Source of the DNA: Helicobacteraceae bacterium
GTDB taxonomy: Bacteria > Campylobacterota > Campylobacteria > Campylobacterales > Sulfurimonadaceae
Direction: 5' to 3'
DNA: 40,977 nucleotides
Assembly (NCBI GenBank): GCA_027063225.1
Contig: JAMOSG010000024.1
Span: 1-40,977, forward strand
Program-made: the position numbers and the translations under genes
The notes under the pieces: model-generated
What the model was told of the DNA's origin: nothing
What the model saw: the letters and a program-made list of their open reading frames with translations, nothing else
Databases searched by the model: none
In this document: positions 17,033-26,616 of the stretch, in pieces
Position numbering within the stretch: position 1 is the stretch's first letter
How the letters are laid out: each line of letters starts with the position of its first letter

Positions 17033-18100
17033 TTAATCCCCCAATGCCCAAATATCAAATGGTACCATAGTTACCTTTGAAAGTGGGTGAGAGATAGTAG
17101 CTTCTTTACTCATTGTAACAGCTGTTATGGTTGTTATTTGGTAGCTAAAAATAAAAGCTTCAAGTTGTTCGAGCTTTTTAAAAAGGGTTCTCTCATCACT
17201 AAAAGGCATACATAAAACAATACTATTATTGTGAGGAAGGTAAAACTCAACTCCCTCTTCATAAAAAACCTCTACATTAGATTTAAAAAGCTCTAAAAAA
17301 ATCATATTTTCAAAAAGTCTTCCAAAATGTTTATCGATACTAAGTGCATTTTTTAGGGCAATATCACATAAGTAAAGTTTTTTTACCGCTTTTGGATGGT
17401 TAAGTTTACTAAGTTGGTGGATATACCCTTTTGTAAGAAGTCCTTCAAAAGATTTGTAAAGTTTATCTTTTGAGATTTTTTGTACACCTTTTAAACGCTC
17501 ATAGATTGCATAAGCAGAAAGTTTTTGAGCATTCATTTTAGCAACAAGTTCTACAATGGCAAACTCTATAGGAGTGAGTGAGGTTTGTAATATTTTTTGA
17601 ATATAGAGTGCACGAACATCACTGCTTAGTTTATGCATATGTGCAAATCCACCAAGATGGAAAAAGTGTGTTACAGCAGAGGAGTCGTAGCGATGTTCAT
17701 AAGCTAAAAACTCCTCATAGTCAAGGAGGTTAAGTTGAAGGGTTTTAAAGTTTTTAAGTTCAAAAGCAAGTTCAGAACTAAGAATAACTTGCTTAACATT
17801 AGGGATGTTAAACTCTTGTTTGTAGTTATCAAAAGCTACTATCTCAATACTATTTGCAATACAGAACTCCTCTAAAATTTTATTAATCTCTTCACTTTTT
17901 ATGCGTGTGTCGTTACAATCTATAAAAATATAACTACTTTTTTTATGCTCTAAAAGGTAATTTTTTATTAGTTTCGTTTTACCACTTTGTGTAATTCCTA
18001 CAATTTGGTAGTTATATTTATCATCCAAAAAGAGTTTTCTATCATGATATTTATCTATATGTAAATCGAGTTTATAAAGTTCTTCTAGTAAAATTTCCAT
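17033..18100 (-). CDS. AAA-type ATP-binding protein (AAA_14/DUF4143-like)
   Basis: The 355-residue protein has a Walker A motif GITQSGKT (35-42) and a weak Walker B-like strand IEIVAFDNY (85-93). The middle is winged-helix-like (about 170-240: AIVELVAKMNAQKLSAYAIYERL). The C-terminus has the segment LYLCDIALKNAL followed by FENMIFLEL that recalls DUF4143 domains. Such ATPases are of unknown role and often strain-variable. It sits divergent from the S10 operon and upstream of rnhB. There is no ribosome binding site. A TAAAAT box (18107-18112) lies six bases from the ATG. Confidence 0.7.
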   Translation of the reverse strand: MEILLEELYKLDLHIDKYHDRKLFLDDKYNYQIVGITQSGKTKLIKNYLLEHKKSSYIFIDCNDTRIKSEEINKILEEFCIANSIEIVAFDNYKQEFNIPNVKQVILSSELAFELKNFKTLQLNLLDYEEFLAYEHRYDSSAVTHFFHLGGFAHMHKLSSDVRALYIQKILQTSLTPIEFAIVELVAKMNAQKLSAYAIYERLKGVQKISKDKLYKSFEGLLTKGYIHQLSKLNHPKAVKKLYLCDIALKNALSIDKHFGRLFENMIFLELFKSNVEVFYEEGVEFYLPHNNSIVLCMPFSDERTLFKKLEQLEAFIFSYQITTITAVTMSKEATISHPLSKVTMVPFDIWALGD

Positions 18101-18172
18101 GCCATAATTTTACAGTTTCCTTTTTAAAAGGAAATAAAATCTTAAAAAAATCAAAATTTAGTACCTTTTTTC

Positions 18173-18201
18173 TTGAATAAATAAGCGATATTTGTTACAA
18201 T
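18173..18201 (+). promoter_or_regulatory. Promoter of the S10-spc ribosomal protein operon
   Basis: TTGAAT (18173-18178), a 17-nt spacer and TACAAT (18196-18201) form the best sigma-70 promoter of the window. The expected transcript start near 18208 gives a leader of about 50 nt before rpsJ. Confidence 0.7.
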
Positions 18202-18208
18202 TACGCTC

Positions 18209-18252
18209 CCTTAAAAATAGTTAGGCTTGACCTAACGAGTTCTTTAGTAAGG
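18209..18252 (+). promoter_or_regulatory. Structured leader of the S10 operon
   Basis: GTTAGG (18220-18225) and CCTAAC (18231-18236) make a perfect 6-bp hairpin with loop CTTGA. CCTTA (18209-18213) can pair with TAAGG (18248-18252), which is part of the rpsJ ribosome binding site. Such a closing helix would hide the site. L4 regulates this operon in E. coli through a leader of different structure. Confidence 0.45.
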
Positions 18253-18258
18253 AAAATT

Positions 18259-18570
18259 ATGGAAAAAATTCGTTTAAAATTGAAAGCTTACGATCATCGT
18301 GTACTCGATAGATCAGTAGCATCAATCGTAGAGGCTGTAAAGCGTACTGGCGCGGTTATTCGTGGTCCAATCCCTTTACCAACAAAAATTCGTAAATATA
18401 CAGTTTTAAAATCTGTTCACGTTAACAAAAAATCTCGTGAGCAATTTGAGATTCGTATGCACGCAAGAATGATAGACATCGTATCTGCAACTCCAGAAAC
18501 AGTTGATTCATTAATGAAACTAGATTTAGCACCAGAAGTGGACGTAGAAGTTCGCTCTATGGATAAATAG
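18259..18570 (+). CDS. rpsJ: 30S ribosomal protein S10
   Basis: The 103-residue product is S10 in full ([16 protein letters not shown] start, GPIPLPT loop, [17 protein letters not shown]). It is part of the 30S head and, as NusE, of antitermination complexes. The ATG follows TAAGGA. First gene of the operon, which then runs without a break to infA. Confidence 0.98.
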   Translation: MEKIRLKLKAYDHRVLDRSVASIVEAVKRTGAVIRGPIPLPTKIRKYTVLKSVHVNKKSREQFEIRMHARMIDIVSATPETVDSLMKLDLAPEVDVEVRSMDK

Positions 18571-18578
18571 GAGTAGTC

Positions 18579-19154
18579 GTGGAATATATTGTTGAAAAAA
18601 TCGGGATGAGCCGTACTATCACAGTTCCATCTAAACCTGTAACTCTTTTAAGAGTTTTAGATGTGAAAGTATGTGAAGTAAATGAAGGTAGCGCAGTTGT
18701 AGCTTACAACAGCGGTAAAAAAATGAATAAAGCAATTGAAGGTCAACAAAAGAAGTACAACCTTCCTGCAGAGTTTAACCGTTTTGCAACTCTTGAAGTA
18801 GCAAACACAGAAGCTGGTGATTTAGATTTATCACCATTAAGTGAAGCAAAAGTATTAAAAACTACTTTTAATACTAAAGGTCGCGGTTTCTCTGGTGGTA
18901 TGAAGCGTTGGAACTTCGGTGGTGGTCCAGCATCTCACGGTCACAGATTTGGTCGTAGAACTGGTTCTATCGGTAATGCTGAGTGGCCAGGTCGTGTTAT
19001 GAAGGGTAAGAAAATGCCTGGACAATATGGTAACACACAAAATAGTGTAAAAAATGAGATCGTTTCATTTGATGCTGAGAACAAAATCATTGCGGTTTTA
19101 GGTTCTGTTAGTGGTTCAAATGGATCTTTAGGTCGTGTAAAGGTAGCTAAATAA
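18579..19154 (+). CDS. rplC: 50S ribosomal protein L3
   Basis: L3 binds 23S rRNA near the peptidyl-transferase centre and starts 50S assembly. The 191-residue protein carries the family segment [23 protein letters not shown] in shortened form (about residues 98-120) and MPGQYGN. The start is GTG at 18579 with AGGAG upstream. Its last base is shared with the rplD start codon. Confidence 0.97.
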   Translation: MEYIVEKIGMSRTITVPSKPVTLLRVLDVKVCEVNEGSAVVAYNSGKKMNKAIEGQQKKYNLPAEFNRFATLEVANTEAGDLDLSPLSEAKVLKTTFNTKGRGFSGGMKRWNFGGGPASHGHRFGRRTGSIGNAEWPGRVMKGKKMPGQYGNTQNSVKNEIVSFDAENKIIAVLGSVSGSNGSLGRVKVAK

Positions 19155-19768
19155 TGAATGCAATCGTTTTAAATGAAAAAATGGAAAAAGCATCTGAATT
19201 AGCTCTACCAGAGAGTTTTTCAGGAATTAACCCTCATAACCTTTATCTTTATGTAAAAGCTGCTCAAGCTGCAATGCGCGCTAACACAGCAATTGCAAAA
19301 GGTAGAAGTGATGTAAGCGGTGGTGGTAAAAAACCATGGTCTCAAAAAGGTGGAGGTCGTGCTCGTGCGGGTTCTCGTCGTTCTCCAGTATTCGTAGGTG
19401 GGGGTAAAGCTTTTGGTCCTCAAAACAACCGTAACTACGATTTAAAAGTAAATAAAAAGCAAAAGAAATTAGCTTTAAACTTTGCTTTAGCTGAGCACGC
19501 TCAAAACGGTACTCTTTTTGTTGTTGATAGTGTTGAAGTAGCATCTGGTAAAACTAAAGATGCAAACGCAATCTTCAAAGCACTTGGACAAAGAGATACT
19601 TTATTTGTTAAATCTTTATTAGATGAAAAAACAGTTTTAGCATTTGAGAATTTACATCAGACTTATGTTATTGAGCAAAGTGAATTAAATGCATACTTAG
19701 CTGCTAACTATCGTTCAATCGTGGTAGAAAAAGCGGTATGGGAAAATCTGACAAGTGAGGCTAAGTAA
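19154..19768 (+). CDS. rplD: 50S ribosomal protein L4
   Basis: L4 lines the exit tunnel and in E. coli also represses the S10 operon. The 204-residue protein has the extended-loop block [20 protein letters not shown] (about 59-78). The start overlaps the rplC stop by one base, a sign of coupled translation. Confidence 0.97.
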   Translation: MNAIVLNEKMEKASELALPESFSGINPHNLYLYVKAAQAAMRANTAIAKGRSDVSGGGKKPWSQKGGGRARAGSRRSPVFVGGGKAFGPQNNRNYDLKVNKKQKKLALNFALAEHAQNGTLFVVDSVEVASGKTKDANAIFKALGQRDTLFVKSLLDEKTVLAFENLHQTYVIEQSELNAYLAANYRSIVVEKAVWENLTSEAK

Positions 19769-20049
19769 TGGCAGATATTACAGATATCAAATCTATTGTA
19801 TATACAGAGAAAACTTTAGGTTTACAGGAAAATGGTGTTATTGTTGTTCAAACATCACCACGTATGACAAAAACTGGTCTTAAAGAGGTGTTTAGAGAAT
19901 ATTTTGGAATCATTCCTAATAAAATCAATTCTCTAAATCAAAGCGGAAAAACAAAACGTTTCCGTGGTGTAGCTGGTAAACAAGCGGACTTTAAAAAGTT
20001 CTATGTTACTTTACCAGAAGGTGCACAAATAGAAAGTTTGGCGGTTTAA
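19768..20049 (+). CDS. rplW: 50S ribosomal protein L23
   Basis: L23 sits at the tunnel exit and docks trigger factor and SRP. The 93-residue product shows the TEKT(L)...F.V...KTGLKEVF...F core and the loop GKTKRFRG. It overlaps the rplD stop by one base. Confidence 0.96.
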   Translation: MADITDIKSIVYTEKTLGLQENGVIVVQTSPRMTKTGLKEVFREYFGIIPNKINSLNQSGKTKRFRGVAGKQADFKKFYVTLPEGAQIESLAV

Positions 20050-20050
20050 T

Positions 20051-20896
20051 ATGGCAATAAAAACTTATAGACCGATTACACCATCTCGTCGTTTTTATAC
20101 GAATGTAGATAGTTCAGATATTACAGCAAAAGCTAGTGTTCGTTCTTTATTAGTTAAGTTACCAGCACATGCAGGTCGTAACAACAATGGACGTATTACA
20201 TCACGTCATAAGCAAGCAGGTGCTAAAAAACTTTACCGTATCATTGATTTCAAAAGAAATAAATTCAATGTACCAGGTACAGTAGCTACAATCGAGTATG
20301 ATCCATACCGTAACTGTAGAATTGCACTTGTTAACTATGCTGATGGTGAAAAACGTTACATCATTGTTCCAAAAGGACTTCAAGTTGGTGATAAAGTAGA
20401 AGCTGCAGAAGCTGGTTTAGATGTTAAACCAGGAAATGCAATGAAACTTAAAAATATCCCAGTTGGTACATTAGTTCATAACATTGAGCTTAAAGTTGGA
20501 AAAGGTGGACAAATGGTACGTTCAGCTGGAACATCTGCTCAAATTATGGGTCGTGATGGGAAATATGTTTCACTTCGTATGCCTTCATCTGAGATGCGTT
20601 TAGTTCTTGGTGAGTGTATGGCTACAGTTGGTGTTGTTGGAAATGAAGAGTATTCTAATATTGTATTAGCAAAAGCTGGTCGTACTCGTCACATGGGTAT
20701 TCGTCCACAAACTCGTGGTTCTGCGATGAACCCAATTGATCACCCACACGGTGGTGGTGAAGGTAAAACAAACTCTGGTCGTCATCCAGTTACTCCTTGG
20801 GGTAAACCAACGAAGGGTGCTAAAACTCGTCGTAAAAAAGCAAGTGATAAACTTATTATTACTCGTCGTAAACCAAATGCAAAAAGGGTAGGTTAA
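20051..20896 (+). CDS. rplB: 50S ribosomal protein L2
   Basis: L2 supports the peptidyl-transferase centre and subunit joining. The 281-residue protein has [14 protein letters not shown] at the start, [30 protein letters not shown] and the highly conserved [13 protein letters not shown] loop with the functional His. The C-terminus is Lys/Arg-rich. It is a few residues longer than E. coli L2 (273). Confidence 0.98.
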   Translation: MAIKTYRPITPSRRFYTNVDSSDITAKASVRSLLVKLPAHAGRNNNGRITSRHKQAGAKKLYRIIDFKRNKFNVPGTVATIEYDPYRNCRIALVNYADGEKRYIIVPKGLQVGDKVEAAEAGLDVKPGNAMKLKNIPVGTLVHNIELKVGKGGQMVRSAGTSAQIMGRDGKYVSLRMPSSEMRLVLGECMATVGVVGNEEYSNIVLAKAGRTRHMGIRPQTRGSAMNPIDHPHGGGEGKTNSGRHPVTPWGKPTKGAKTRRKKASDKLIITRRKPNAKRVG

Positions 20897-21171
20897 TGGC
20901 TCGTTCAATTAAAAAAGGTCCATTTGTAGATGATCATTTAATGAAAAAAGTTGAGGCTGCTAAAGCAGAAGGCAGTAAAAAACCTATTAAAACTTGGTCA
21001 AGAAGATCTATGGTTCTTCCTGAAATGGTTGGGTTAACTCTAAATGTTCACAACGGACGTCAATTCGTTCCTGTATATGTTACAGAGAATCATATTGGTT
21101 ATAAACTTGGTGAATTTGCACCAACACGTACATTCAAGGGCCACAAAGGCTCTGTTCAGAAGAAAGGATAA
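20896..21171 (+). CDS. rpsS: 30S ribosomal protein S19
   Basis: S19 forms part of the 30S head near S13. The 91-residue product is complete: [13 protein letters not shown] at the start, [14 protein letters not shown], and the C-terminal [14 protein letters not shown]. Its ATG overlaps the rplB stop by one base. Confidence 0.98.
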   Translation: MARSIKKGPFVDDHLMKKVEAAKAEGSKKPIKTWSRRSMVLPEMVGLTLNVHNGRQFVPVYVTENHIGYKLGEFAPTRTFKGHKGSVQKKG

Positions 21172-21173
21172 TC

Positions 21174-21491
21174 ATGGCTAGAGCATTATTAAAATTTATC
21201 CGTGTGTCTCCTACTAAAGCTCGTCTGATCGCTAGAGAGGTACAAGGAATGAATGCTGAAGAAGCTATGGCAGCTTTAGAGTTCACTCCAAACAAAGCAG
21301 CAAAAATTATTTCTAAAGTTATTGCTTCTGCAGTAGCTAATAGTGGTAACGAAGCTGAAGATTGTGTTATCACGTCTTGTCGTGTTGATAATGGTCCAGT
21401 ACTTAAACGTTTCCGTCCACGTGCTCGTGGTATGGCTTCAGGTATTAGAAAACCAACAGCACATATCTTAGTAGAAGTAGAGGGTAAATAG
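21174..21491 (+). CDS. rplV: 50S ribosomal protein L22
   Basis: L22 lines the exit tunnel opposite L4. The 105-residue protein has [16 protein letters not shown], a central helix, and the tunnel beta-hairpin [20 protein letters not shown] near the C-terminus. Start ATG two bases after rpsS, with AAAGGA before it. Confidence 0.97.
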   Translation: MARALLKFIRVSPTKARLIAREVQGMNAEEAMAALEFTPNKAAKIISKVIASAVANSGNEAEDCVITSCRVDNGPVLKRFRPRARGMASGIRKPTAHILVEVEGK

Positions 21492-21492
21492 T

Positions 21493-22200
21493 ATGGGTCA
21501 AAAAGTTAATCCTATTGGTTTACGTCTTGGAATCAACCGTAACTGGGAATCTAGATGGTTTCCTAATTTTAAAACTGCTCCAGCAGCTTTAGGTGAAGAT
21601 CACAAGATTAGAACATTTTTAAAGAAAGAACTTTATTATGCTGGTGTTTCTAACATCATCATTGAAAGAACAGTTAAGAGACTTCGTGTAACTATCGTTG
21701 CAGCACGTCCTGGTATTATTATTGGTAAAAAAGGTGCAGATATTGAAAAATTAAAAGCATCTTTACAAAAACTAATTGGTAAAGCTGTTTCTGTCAACAT
21801 TAAAGAAGAGAAAAAAGCACAAATCTCTGGTCAACTTGTTGCTGAGAACGTTGCTACTCAACTTGAGCGTCGTGTTGCTTTCCGTCGTGCAATGAAAAAA
21901 GTTATTCAATCTGCACAACGTAGTGGTGCAAGAGGTATCAAAATCTCTGTAAGTGGTCGTCTTGGTGGAGCAGAAATGGCTCGTACTGAGTGGTATTTAG
22001 AGGGACGTGTTCCACTTCATACACTTCGTGCTAAAATCGATTATGGTTTTGCTGAAGCTCATACAACATACGGTATTATCGGTGTTAAAGTATGGATCTT
22101 CAAAGGTGAGGTGCTTACTAAAGGTATTCCTGCAGAAGCAAAAGAAGAAAAACAAGAGCGTCGTGGTAAACGTGCTCCAAGAAAAGAAAAGGCTGAATAA
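21493..22200 (+). CDS. rpsC: 30S ribosomal protein S3
   Basis: S3 lies at the mRNA entry of the 30S subunit and helps unwind mRNA. The 235-residue protein begins [14 protein letters not shown], has a KH domain with [16 protein letters not shown] (about 74-89), and the S3 C-terminal block with [13 protein letters not shown] basic extension rich in Lys, Arg and Glu ends the protein. Confidence 0.98.
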   Translation: MGQKVNPIGLRLGINRNWESRWFPNFKTAPAALGEDHKIRTFLKKELYYAGVSNIIIERTVKRLRVTIVAARPGIIIGKKGADIEKLKASLQKLIGKAVSVNIKEEKKAQISGQLVAENVATQLERRVAFRRAMKKVIQSAQRSGARGIKISVSGRLGGAEMARTEWYLEGRVPLHTLRAKIDYGFAEAHTTYGIIGVKVWIFKGEVLTKGIPAEAKEEKQERRGKRAPRKEKAE

Positions 22201-22202
22201 TC

Positions 22203-22628
22203 ATGTTAATGCCTAAGAGAACAAAATATCGTAAGGTAATGAAAGGTCGTAACCGTGGTTATGCTCGTTCAGGTTATAAATTAGCTTTTGGTGATATTGG
22301 TTTTAAAGCGGTAGAGGCTGGTCGTATTAACTCTCGTCAAATTGAGGCGGCTCGTATTTCTGCAACTCGTAAAATTAAAAGAAATGGTAAAATTTGGATT
22401 CGTGTATTCCCAGATAAACCATTAACTGCTAAGCCTTTAGAAACTCGTATGGGTAAAGGTAAAGGTGGTGTTGATAAATGGGTAATGAACGTTAAACCAG
22501 GTCGTGTTATTTTCGAAATGGCTGGTGTTCCTCATGATTTAGCACGTGAAGCTTTAACACTTGCTATGCATAAACTACCATTTAAAACAAAAATTATTAC
22601 TGCGGAGATGAGCAATGAAATATTCTGA
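22203..22628 (+). CDS. rplP: 50S ribosomal protein L16
   Basis: L16 contacts the A-site tRNA region of the 50S subunit. The 141-residue protein begins [11 protein letters not shown], equal in layout to E. coli MLQPKRT, which supports the ATG at 22203 over the one two codons later. [10 protein letters not shown] and the C-terminal [15 protein letters not shown] are diagnostic. It overlaps rpmC by 14 bp. Confidence 0.97.
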   Translation: MLMPKRTKYRKVMKGRNRGYARSGYKLAFGDIGFKAVEAGRINSRQIEAARISATRKIKRNGKIWIRVFPDKPLTAKPLETRMGKGKGGVDKWVMNVKPGRVIFEMAGVPHDLAREALTLAMHKLPFKTKIITAEMSNEIF

Positions 22629-22803
22629 TTTAGCAGATAAAAATGCAGCAGAGCTTCAAGCAATGCTTAAAGAGAAAAAGACAGAACTTTTTACTCTTAA
22701 AATTAAACAAAAAATGATGCAATTACAAAATACTAGTGAGCTTCGTGCTACTAAAAAAGATATTGCAAGAATCAATACTGCTTTAACTGCAGTAGCAAAC
22801 TAG
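22615..22803 (+). CDS. rpmC: 50S ribosomal protein L29
   Basis: L29 binds next to L23 at the tunnel exit. The 62-residue two-helix protein has the [14 protein letters not shown] start and [17 protein letters not shown] signature. The ATG lies within the end of rplP, in another frame, preceded by GGAGATGAGC. Confidence 0.96.
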   Translation: MKYSDLADKNAAELQAMLKEKKTELFTLKIKQKMMQLQNTSELRATKKDIARINTALTAVAN

Positions 22804-22813
22804 GGGACGAGCG

Positions 22814-23059
22814 ATGACACATAAACGTGAAATTCAGGGTAATGTTGTAAAAATTGCTGGTGATAAAACTATTACAGTTTTAGTAGAGCGCCGTGTAATG
22901 CATCCTCGTTACCATAAAGTTGTAAAACGTTTCAAAAAGTACTTAGTACATGATGAGCGTAATGAGTGTAAAGTTGGTGATGAAGTTGTAGCAATTGAAT
23001 GTCGCCCACTATCTAAAAGAAAATCGTTTAGACTTAAGTCAGTCGTAAAAGGAGCGTAG
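22814..23059 (+). CDS. rpsQ: 30S ribosomal protein S17
   Basis: S17 is a primary 16S rRNA binder of the 30S body. The 81-residue OB-fold protein shows [21 protein letters not shown] and [19 protein letters not shown], the family pattern. The ATG follows GGGGACGAGCG. Confidence 0.97.
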   Translation: MTHKREIQGNVVKIAGDKTITVLVERRVMHPRYHKVVKRFKKYLVHDERNECKVGDEVVAIECRPLSKRKSFRLKSVVKGA

Positions 23060-23061
23060 TA

Positions 23062-23430
23062 ATGATTCAAAGTTTTACTCGTTTAAATGTAGCTGATAAT
23101 ACAGGCGCTAAAGAGATTATGTGTATTAAGGTGCTTGGTGGTTCTAAACGTCGCTATGCTTCAGTAGGTGATGTTATTGTTGCTTCTGTTAAAAAAGCGA
23201 TTCCAACTGCTAAAGTAAAAAAAGGTAAAGTTGTTAAAGCTGTTATCGTTAGAACTCATAAAGAGGTTCAACGTGAAAACGGTTCATTAATCCGTTTTGA
23301 TGATAATGCAGCTGTAATTCTTGATGACAAAAAAGAGCCTATTGGTACACGTATTTTCGGTCCAATCGCTCGTGAAGTACGTTATGCTGGATTTATGAAA
23401 ATCGTATCTCTTGCACCGGAGGTTGTTTAA
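23062..23430 (+). CDS. rplN: 50S ribosomal protein L14
   Basis: L14 forms an intersubunit bridge and is the docking site of the silencing factor RsfS. The 122-residue protein has [27 protein letters not shown]-type [12 protein letters not shown] and FGPIAREVR. It ends with one base shared with rplX. Confidence 0.98.
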   Translation: MIQSFTRLNVADNTGAKEIMCIKVLGGSKRRYASVGDVIVASVKKAIPTAKVKKGKVVKAVIVRTHKEVQRENGSLIRFDDNAAVILDDKKEPIGTRIFGPIAREVRYAGFMKIVSLAPEVV

Positions 23431-23660
23431 TGGCAAAGTTAAAGATTAAAAAAGGTGATATGGTAGAAGTTATCGCTGGAGATGACAAAGGTACAAAAGC
23501 AAAAGTACTTCAAGTTTTACCAAAAAAGAACCAAGTAATCGTAGAGGGTTGTAAAGTAGCTAAAAAAGCTATCAAACCAACTGAAGAGAATAAAGAGGGT
23601 GGTCATATCAATAAAGAGATGCCTATCCATATTTCAAATGTACGTAAAGTGGAGGCATAA
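23430..23660 (+). CDS. rplX: 50S ribosomal protein L24
   Basis: L24 is an assembly initiator of the 50S subunit. The 76-residue product has a KOW motif ([23 protein letters not shown]). It is shorter than E. coli L24 (104), lacking the C-terminal part, a short form I expect in this phylum. Confidence 0.95.
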   Translation: MAKLKIKKGDMVEVIAGDDKGTKAKVLQVLPKKNQVIVEGCKVAKKAIKPTEENKEGGHINKEMPIHISNVRKVEA

Positions 23661-23664
23661 TTAG

Positions 23665-24210
23665 ATGGCTCGTTTAAAAGAAAAATATTTAGGTTTAAAA
23701 TCTGAATTACAAAATGAATTAGGGATCAAAAACCCTATGCAAACACCAAAAATTGAGAAGATTATCATCTCAGTTGGTGCTGGTTTTGCAATGAAAGATA
23801 ACAAACTAATGAAAAATATTGAAGAGACAATTACAAAAATTGCTGGTCAAAAAGCAAGTACTGTAATTGCTAAAAAATCAGTTGCAGGTTTTAAAGTTCG
23901 TGAAGGTATGCCAGTTGGTGTACGTGTAACTTTACGTGGTGAAAACATGTATAACTTCTTAGATCGCCTTATCTCTATTGCACTTCCACGTGTGAAAGAT
24001 TTCCGTGGTGTTCCAAGAAATGGTTTTGATGGTCGTGGTAACTATAACTTTGGTTTAAATGAGCAACTCATTTTCCCAGAGGTAAATTACGATTCTATTA
24101 TGCAGATTCATGGTATGAATATTACAGTTGTTACTACTGCAGAAAATGACAAGGCAGGTCTAACTCTTTTAGAGAAAATGGGTATGCCTTTTACTAAAGG
24201 GAGCAACTAA
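23665..24210 (+). CDS. rplE: 50S ribosomal protein L5
   Basis: L5 binds 5S rRNA and contacts P-site tRNA. The 181-residue protein has [13 protein letters not shown], the [13 protein letters not shown] block and the conserved [16 protein letters not shown] loop (about 112-127). It is followed with a one-base overlap by the S14 gene. Confidence 0.98.
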   Translation: MARLKEKYLGLKSELQNELGIKNPMQTPKIEKIIISVGAGFAMKDNKLMKNIEETITKIAGQKASTVIAKKSVAGFKVREGMPVGVRVTLRGENMYNFLDRLISIALPRVKDFRGVPRNGFDGRGNYNFGLNEQLIFPEVNYDSIMQIHGMNITVVTTAENDKAGLTLLEKMGMPFTKGSN

Positions 24211-24395
24211 TGGCTAAGAAGTCTATGATCGCTAAAGCAAAACGTACTCCAAAATTTAAAGTACGTGGTTATACACGTTGTCAAATTTGTGGTCGTCCAC
24301 ACTCTGTTTTAAGAGATTTTGGAATCTGTCGTGTATGTTTTAGAAAAATGGCAAATGAGGGATTAATCCCAGGCGTTAGAAAGTCAAGCTGGTAG
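24210..24395 (+). CDS. rpsZ: 30S ribosomal protein S14, zinc-binding type Z
   Basis: This 61-residue S14 is the short zinc form, with cysteine pairs at 24/27 and 40/43 (CQIC and CRVC). The C+ form suggests normal zinc supply, since many bacteria keep a C- paralogue for zinc shortage. No paralogue is seen here. The stop codon lies inside the hairpin of the following 49-base gap. Confidence 0.97.
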   Translation: MAKKSMIAKAKRTPKFKVRGYTRCQICGRPHSVLRDFGICRVCFRKMANEGLIPGVRKSSW

Positions 24396-24444
24396 GCATC
24401 TTGCCTCCCTTGATACTGCTAAATGCAAGCAAAGGAAAAAATAA
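24391..24444 (+). promoter_or_regulatory. Hairpin-bearing gap between S14 and S8 genes
   Basis: This is the longest gap inside the ribosomal cluster. AGGCA (24394-24398) pairs with TGCCT (24402-24406) over a TCT loop, with a GG/CC extension across a bulged T. CTTGC (24400-24404) could instead pair with GCAAG (24425-24429). The segment may take part in control of rpsH, but no known motif is certain. Confidence 0.35.
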
Positions 24445-24843
24445 ATGGCAATTAATGATTTAGTATCAGATGCGTTAACTCGTATTCGTAATGCTGGTAT
24501 GAGAAGATTAGCAGCTACTACACTTGTTCACTCAAAAAGTGTTGAAGCAATCGCAAATATCTTAGTGGAAAAAGGTTACATCGAATCTTGCAACGTAGTT
24601 GAAGATGGTGTTAAAAAGACTATTAATGTTGTACTTAAGTATGATGAAAATGGTAAGTCTGTAATCAACGAAATTAAACGTGTTTCTAAACCAGGTCGTC
24701 GTATCTATAAAGGTAGAGATGATATTAAACGTTTCAAAAATGGTTATGGTACTATTATTGTAAGTACTTCACGTGGCGTACTACCAAATGACAAAGCTTA
24801 TGAGCAAGGCATTGGTGGTGAAGTTATGTGTACAGTTTGGTAG
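24445..24843 (+). CDS. rpsH: 30S ribosomal protein S8
   Basis: S8 binds the central domain of 16S rRNA and in E. coli represses the spc operon. The 132-residue protein has [18 protein letters not shown] at the start and the C-terminal [13 protein letters not shown]-like block ([20 protein letters not shown]). The ATG follows AAAGGAAAAAATAA. Confidence 0.98.
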   Translation: MAINDLVSDALTRIRNAGMRRLAATTLVHSKSVEAIANILVEKGYIESCNVVEDGVKKTINVVLKYDENGKSVINEIKRVSKPGRRIYKGRDDIKRFKNGYGTIIVSTSRGVLPNDKAYEQGIGGEVMCTVW

Positions 24844-24855
24844 AAGGAGAATAGC

Positions 24856-25392
24856 ATGTCAAGAATTGGTAAACAACCTGTTGAATTTGCAAGTGATATC
24901 ACTGTAACTGCAAATGGAAATGTTATTACTTTTACTAAAGGTAAAAAAAGCGTTGATTTAGATACAAAAGGAAATGTAGAGTTTTCAATCGAAGGAAATA
25001 CATTAACTTTCAAAAATCTTTCAGATTCTCGTGAGCATAGAGCTTTTTGGGGAACTTATAGAGCATTATCTGCTAATATTATCACTGGTTTAACTACTGG
25101 TTATACTAAGCAATTAGAGATCAATGGTGTTGGTTATAGAGCTGCTGTTAAAGGTAAAGTTCTTAATCTTCAACTAGGTTTCTCTCATGATATTAACTAT
25201 GAGTTACCAGAAGGTCTTGAAGCATCTGTTGAAAAAAATGTTATCACTTTAAAAAGTCATGACAAACAAATGTTAGGTCAAGTTGCAGCAGAGATTAGAA
25301 GTTTCCGTCCACCAGAGCCTTATAAAGGTAAAGGTGTTAAATATGTTGATGAACACATCGTGCGTAAAGCCGGTAAAACTGCTAAGAAATAA
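24856..25392 (+). CDS. rplF: 50S ribosomal protein L6
   Basis: L6 lies near the factor-binding centre of the 50S subunit. The 178-residue protein has two L6 repeats, the [12 protein letters not shown] start and the C-terminal [16 protein letters not shown] signature. GAAGGAGA precedes the ATG. Confidence 0.98.
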   Translation: MSRIGKQPVEFASDITVTANGNVITFTKGKKSVDLDTKGNVEFSIEGNTLTFKNLSDSREHRAFWGTYRALSANIITGLTTGYTKQLEINGVGYRAAVKGKVLNLQLGFSHDINYELPEGLEASVEKNVITLKSHDKQMLGQVAAEIRSFRPPEPYKGKGVKYVDEHIVRKAGKTAKK

Positions 25393-25405
25393 GAGAGGTG
25401 TATAG

Positions 25406-25762
25406 ATGAATGCTAAAGTATTAAAAAGCAAATTGGCGAGTCGCTTAAAGCGTAAACGTCGTATTCGTGCAAAAATCAGCGGTAGTGCTACACTTCCTCG
25501 TGTTTCTGTATTTAGATCAAATCGTTATATCAGTGTTCAAGCTATTGATGATACTACAGGTACAACACTTGTAGCTCTTCACTCAAAAGCTATTGACCAA
25601 AAAGCGAATAAAGAGGGTGCTACTGCTCTTGGTGAGGCATTTGCTGCTAAACTAAAAGAAGCTAACATCACTAACATTGTTTTTGATCGTAATGGTTACC
25701 AATACCACGGTGTAGTTGCTGCATTTGGTGACTCACTTCGTGCAAACGAAATTAAGTTCTAG
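25406..25762 (+). CDS. rplR: 50S ribosomal protein L18
   Basis: L18 binds 5S rRNA together with L5. The 118-residue product has the basic N-terminus ([12 protein letters not shown]), [18 protein letters not shown] and the end VVFDR-type segment [21 protein letters not shown] in parts. AGAGAGGTG precedes the ATG. Confidence 0.97.
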   Translation: MNAKVLKSKLASRLKRKRRIRAKISGSATLPRVSVFRSNRYISVQAIDDTTGTTLVALHSKAIDQKANKEGATALGEAFAAKLKEANITNIVFDRNGYQYHGVVAAFGDSLRANEIKF

Positions 25763-25770
25763 GGGACAGT

Positions 25771-26211
25771 ATGGAAATCAACAGAGATGATTTTGAAGAA
25801 TCAATTGTAAATATTGGTCGTGTTACTAAAGTTGTTAAGGGTGGTAGACGTTTCCGTTTTACTGCACTTGTAGTTGTTGGTAACAAAAATGGTACTATCG
25901 GTTATGGTGTTGGTAAAGCTAAAGAGGTTCCTGATGCTATTAAAAAAGCAGTAGATAATGCATTTAAAAACTTAACTACTGTAAAAATCAAGGGTTCTAC
26001 TATTGCTCACGATATTGAGCATAAGTATAATGCTAGCCGTGTTTTACTTAAACCAGCATCTGAGGGTACTGGGGTAATCGCTGGTGGAGCTGCTCGTCCA
26101 GTTTTAGAACTTGCGGGAATCCAAGATATCCTTACTAAATCGATCGGTTCTAACAATCCAAATACACTAGTGCGCGCTACTGTTGAAGCACTTGGTAGAT
26201 TAAAAGGATAA
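25771..26211 (+). CDS. rpsE: 30S ribosomal protein S5
   Basis: S5 sits at the mRNA entry and affects decoding accuracy. The 146-residue protein has the double-stranded RNA-binding fold with [18 protein letters not shown] and the C-terminal [20 protein letters not shown]. It is shorter than E. coli S5 (167) at both ends. GGGGAC precedes the ATG. Confidence 0.97.
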   Translation: MEINRDDFEESIVNIGRVTKVVKGGRRFRFTALVVVGNKNGTIGYGVGKAKEVPDAIKKAVDNAFKNLTTVKIKGSTIAHDIEHKYNASRVLLKPASEGTGVIAGGAARPVLELAGIQDILTKSIGSNNPNTLVRATVEALGRLKG

Positions 26212-26215
26212 TATG

Positions 26216-26614
26216 ATGGGTATTGAAAATTTAACACCTGCAGCTGGTTCTACTCACTCAAGAAAAAGAGTAGGACGCGGTCAAGGTAGTGGTATGGGTA
26301 AAACTGCTACTCGTGGTCAAAAAGGTCAAAAATCTCGTACTGGTTACAAAAGAAAGAGAAACTTCGAAGGTGGTCAACAACCACTAGCTCGTCGTTTACC
26401 TAAAATTGGTTTTACATCTAAAGTTGTTAAACCATACGTAATCAACGTAGAGAAAATCAAAGCTGTTGCAGCATTAGATGAGATCACTATGGAAACTATC
26501 CGTAGTGTTCACAAAATTGCTAACAGTGTAACTAAAGTAAAACTAGTAGGTGCCTCTGCAAAAGATTTAGCATCGAAAATTAAAGACGAAAACGTTACTA
26601 CAACAGGTAAATAG
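26216..26614 (+). CDS. rplO: 50S ribosomal protein L15
   Basis: L15 is a late-assembling 50S protein. The product (132 residues from this start) has [22 protein letters not shown] and the Gly/Lys-rich [11 protein letters not shown], typical of L15. Two ATGs are adjacent (26213 and 26216). The second stands seven bases from AAGGA, the first only four, so the second is preferred with modest certainty. Confidence 0.96.
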   Translation: MGIENLTPAAGSTHSRKRVGRGQGSGMGKTATRGQKGQKSRTGYKRKRNFEGGQQPLARRLPKIGFTSKVVKPYVINVEKIKAVAALDEITMETIRSVHKIANSVTKVKLVGASAKDLASKIKDENVTTTGK

Positions 26615-26616
26615 TT

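Noticed and set aside
18115-18133. Hairpin of TTTCCTTTT and AAAAGGAAA upstream of the S10 promoter as a terminator
   Set aside because: It lies between two divergent genes where no transcript needs to end, and the stem is mostly A-T.
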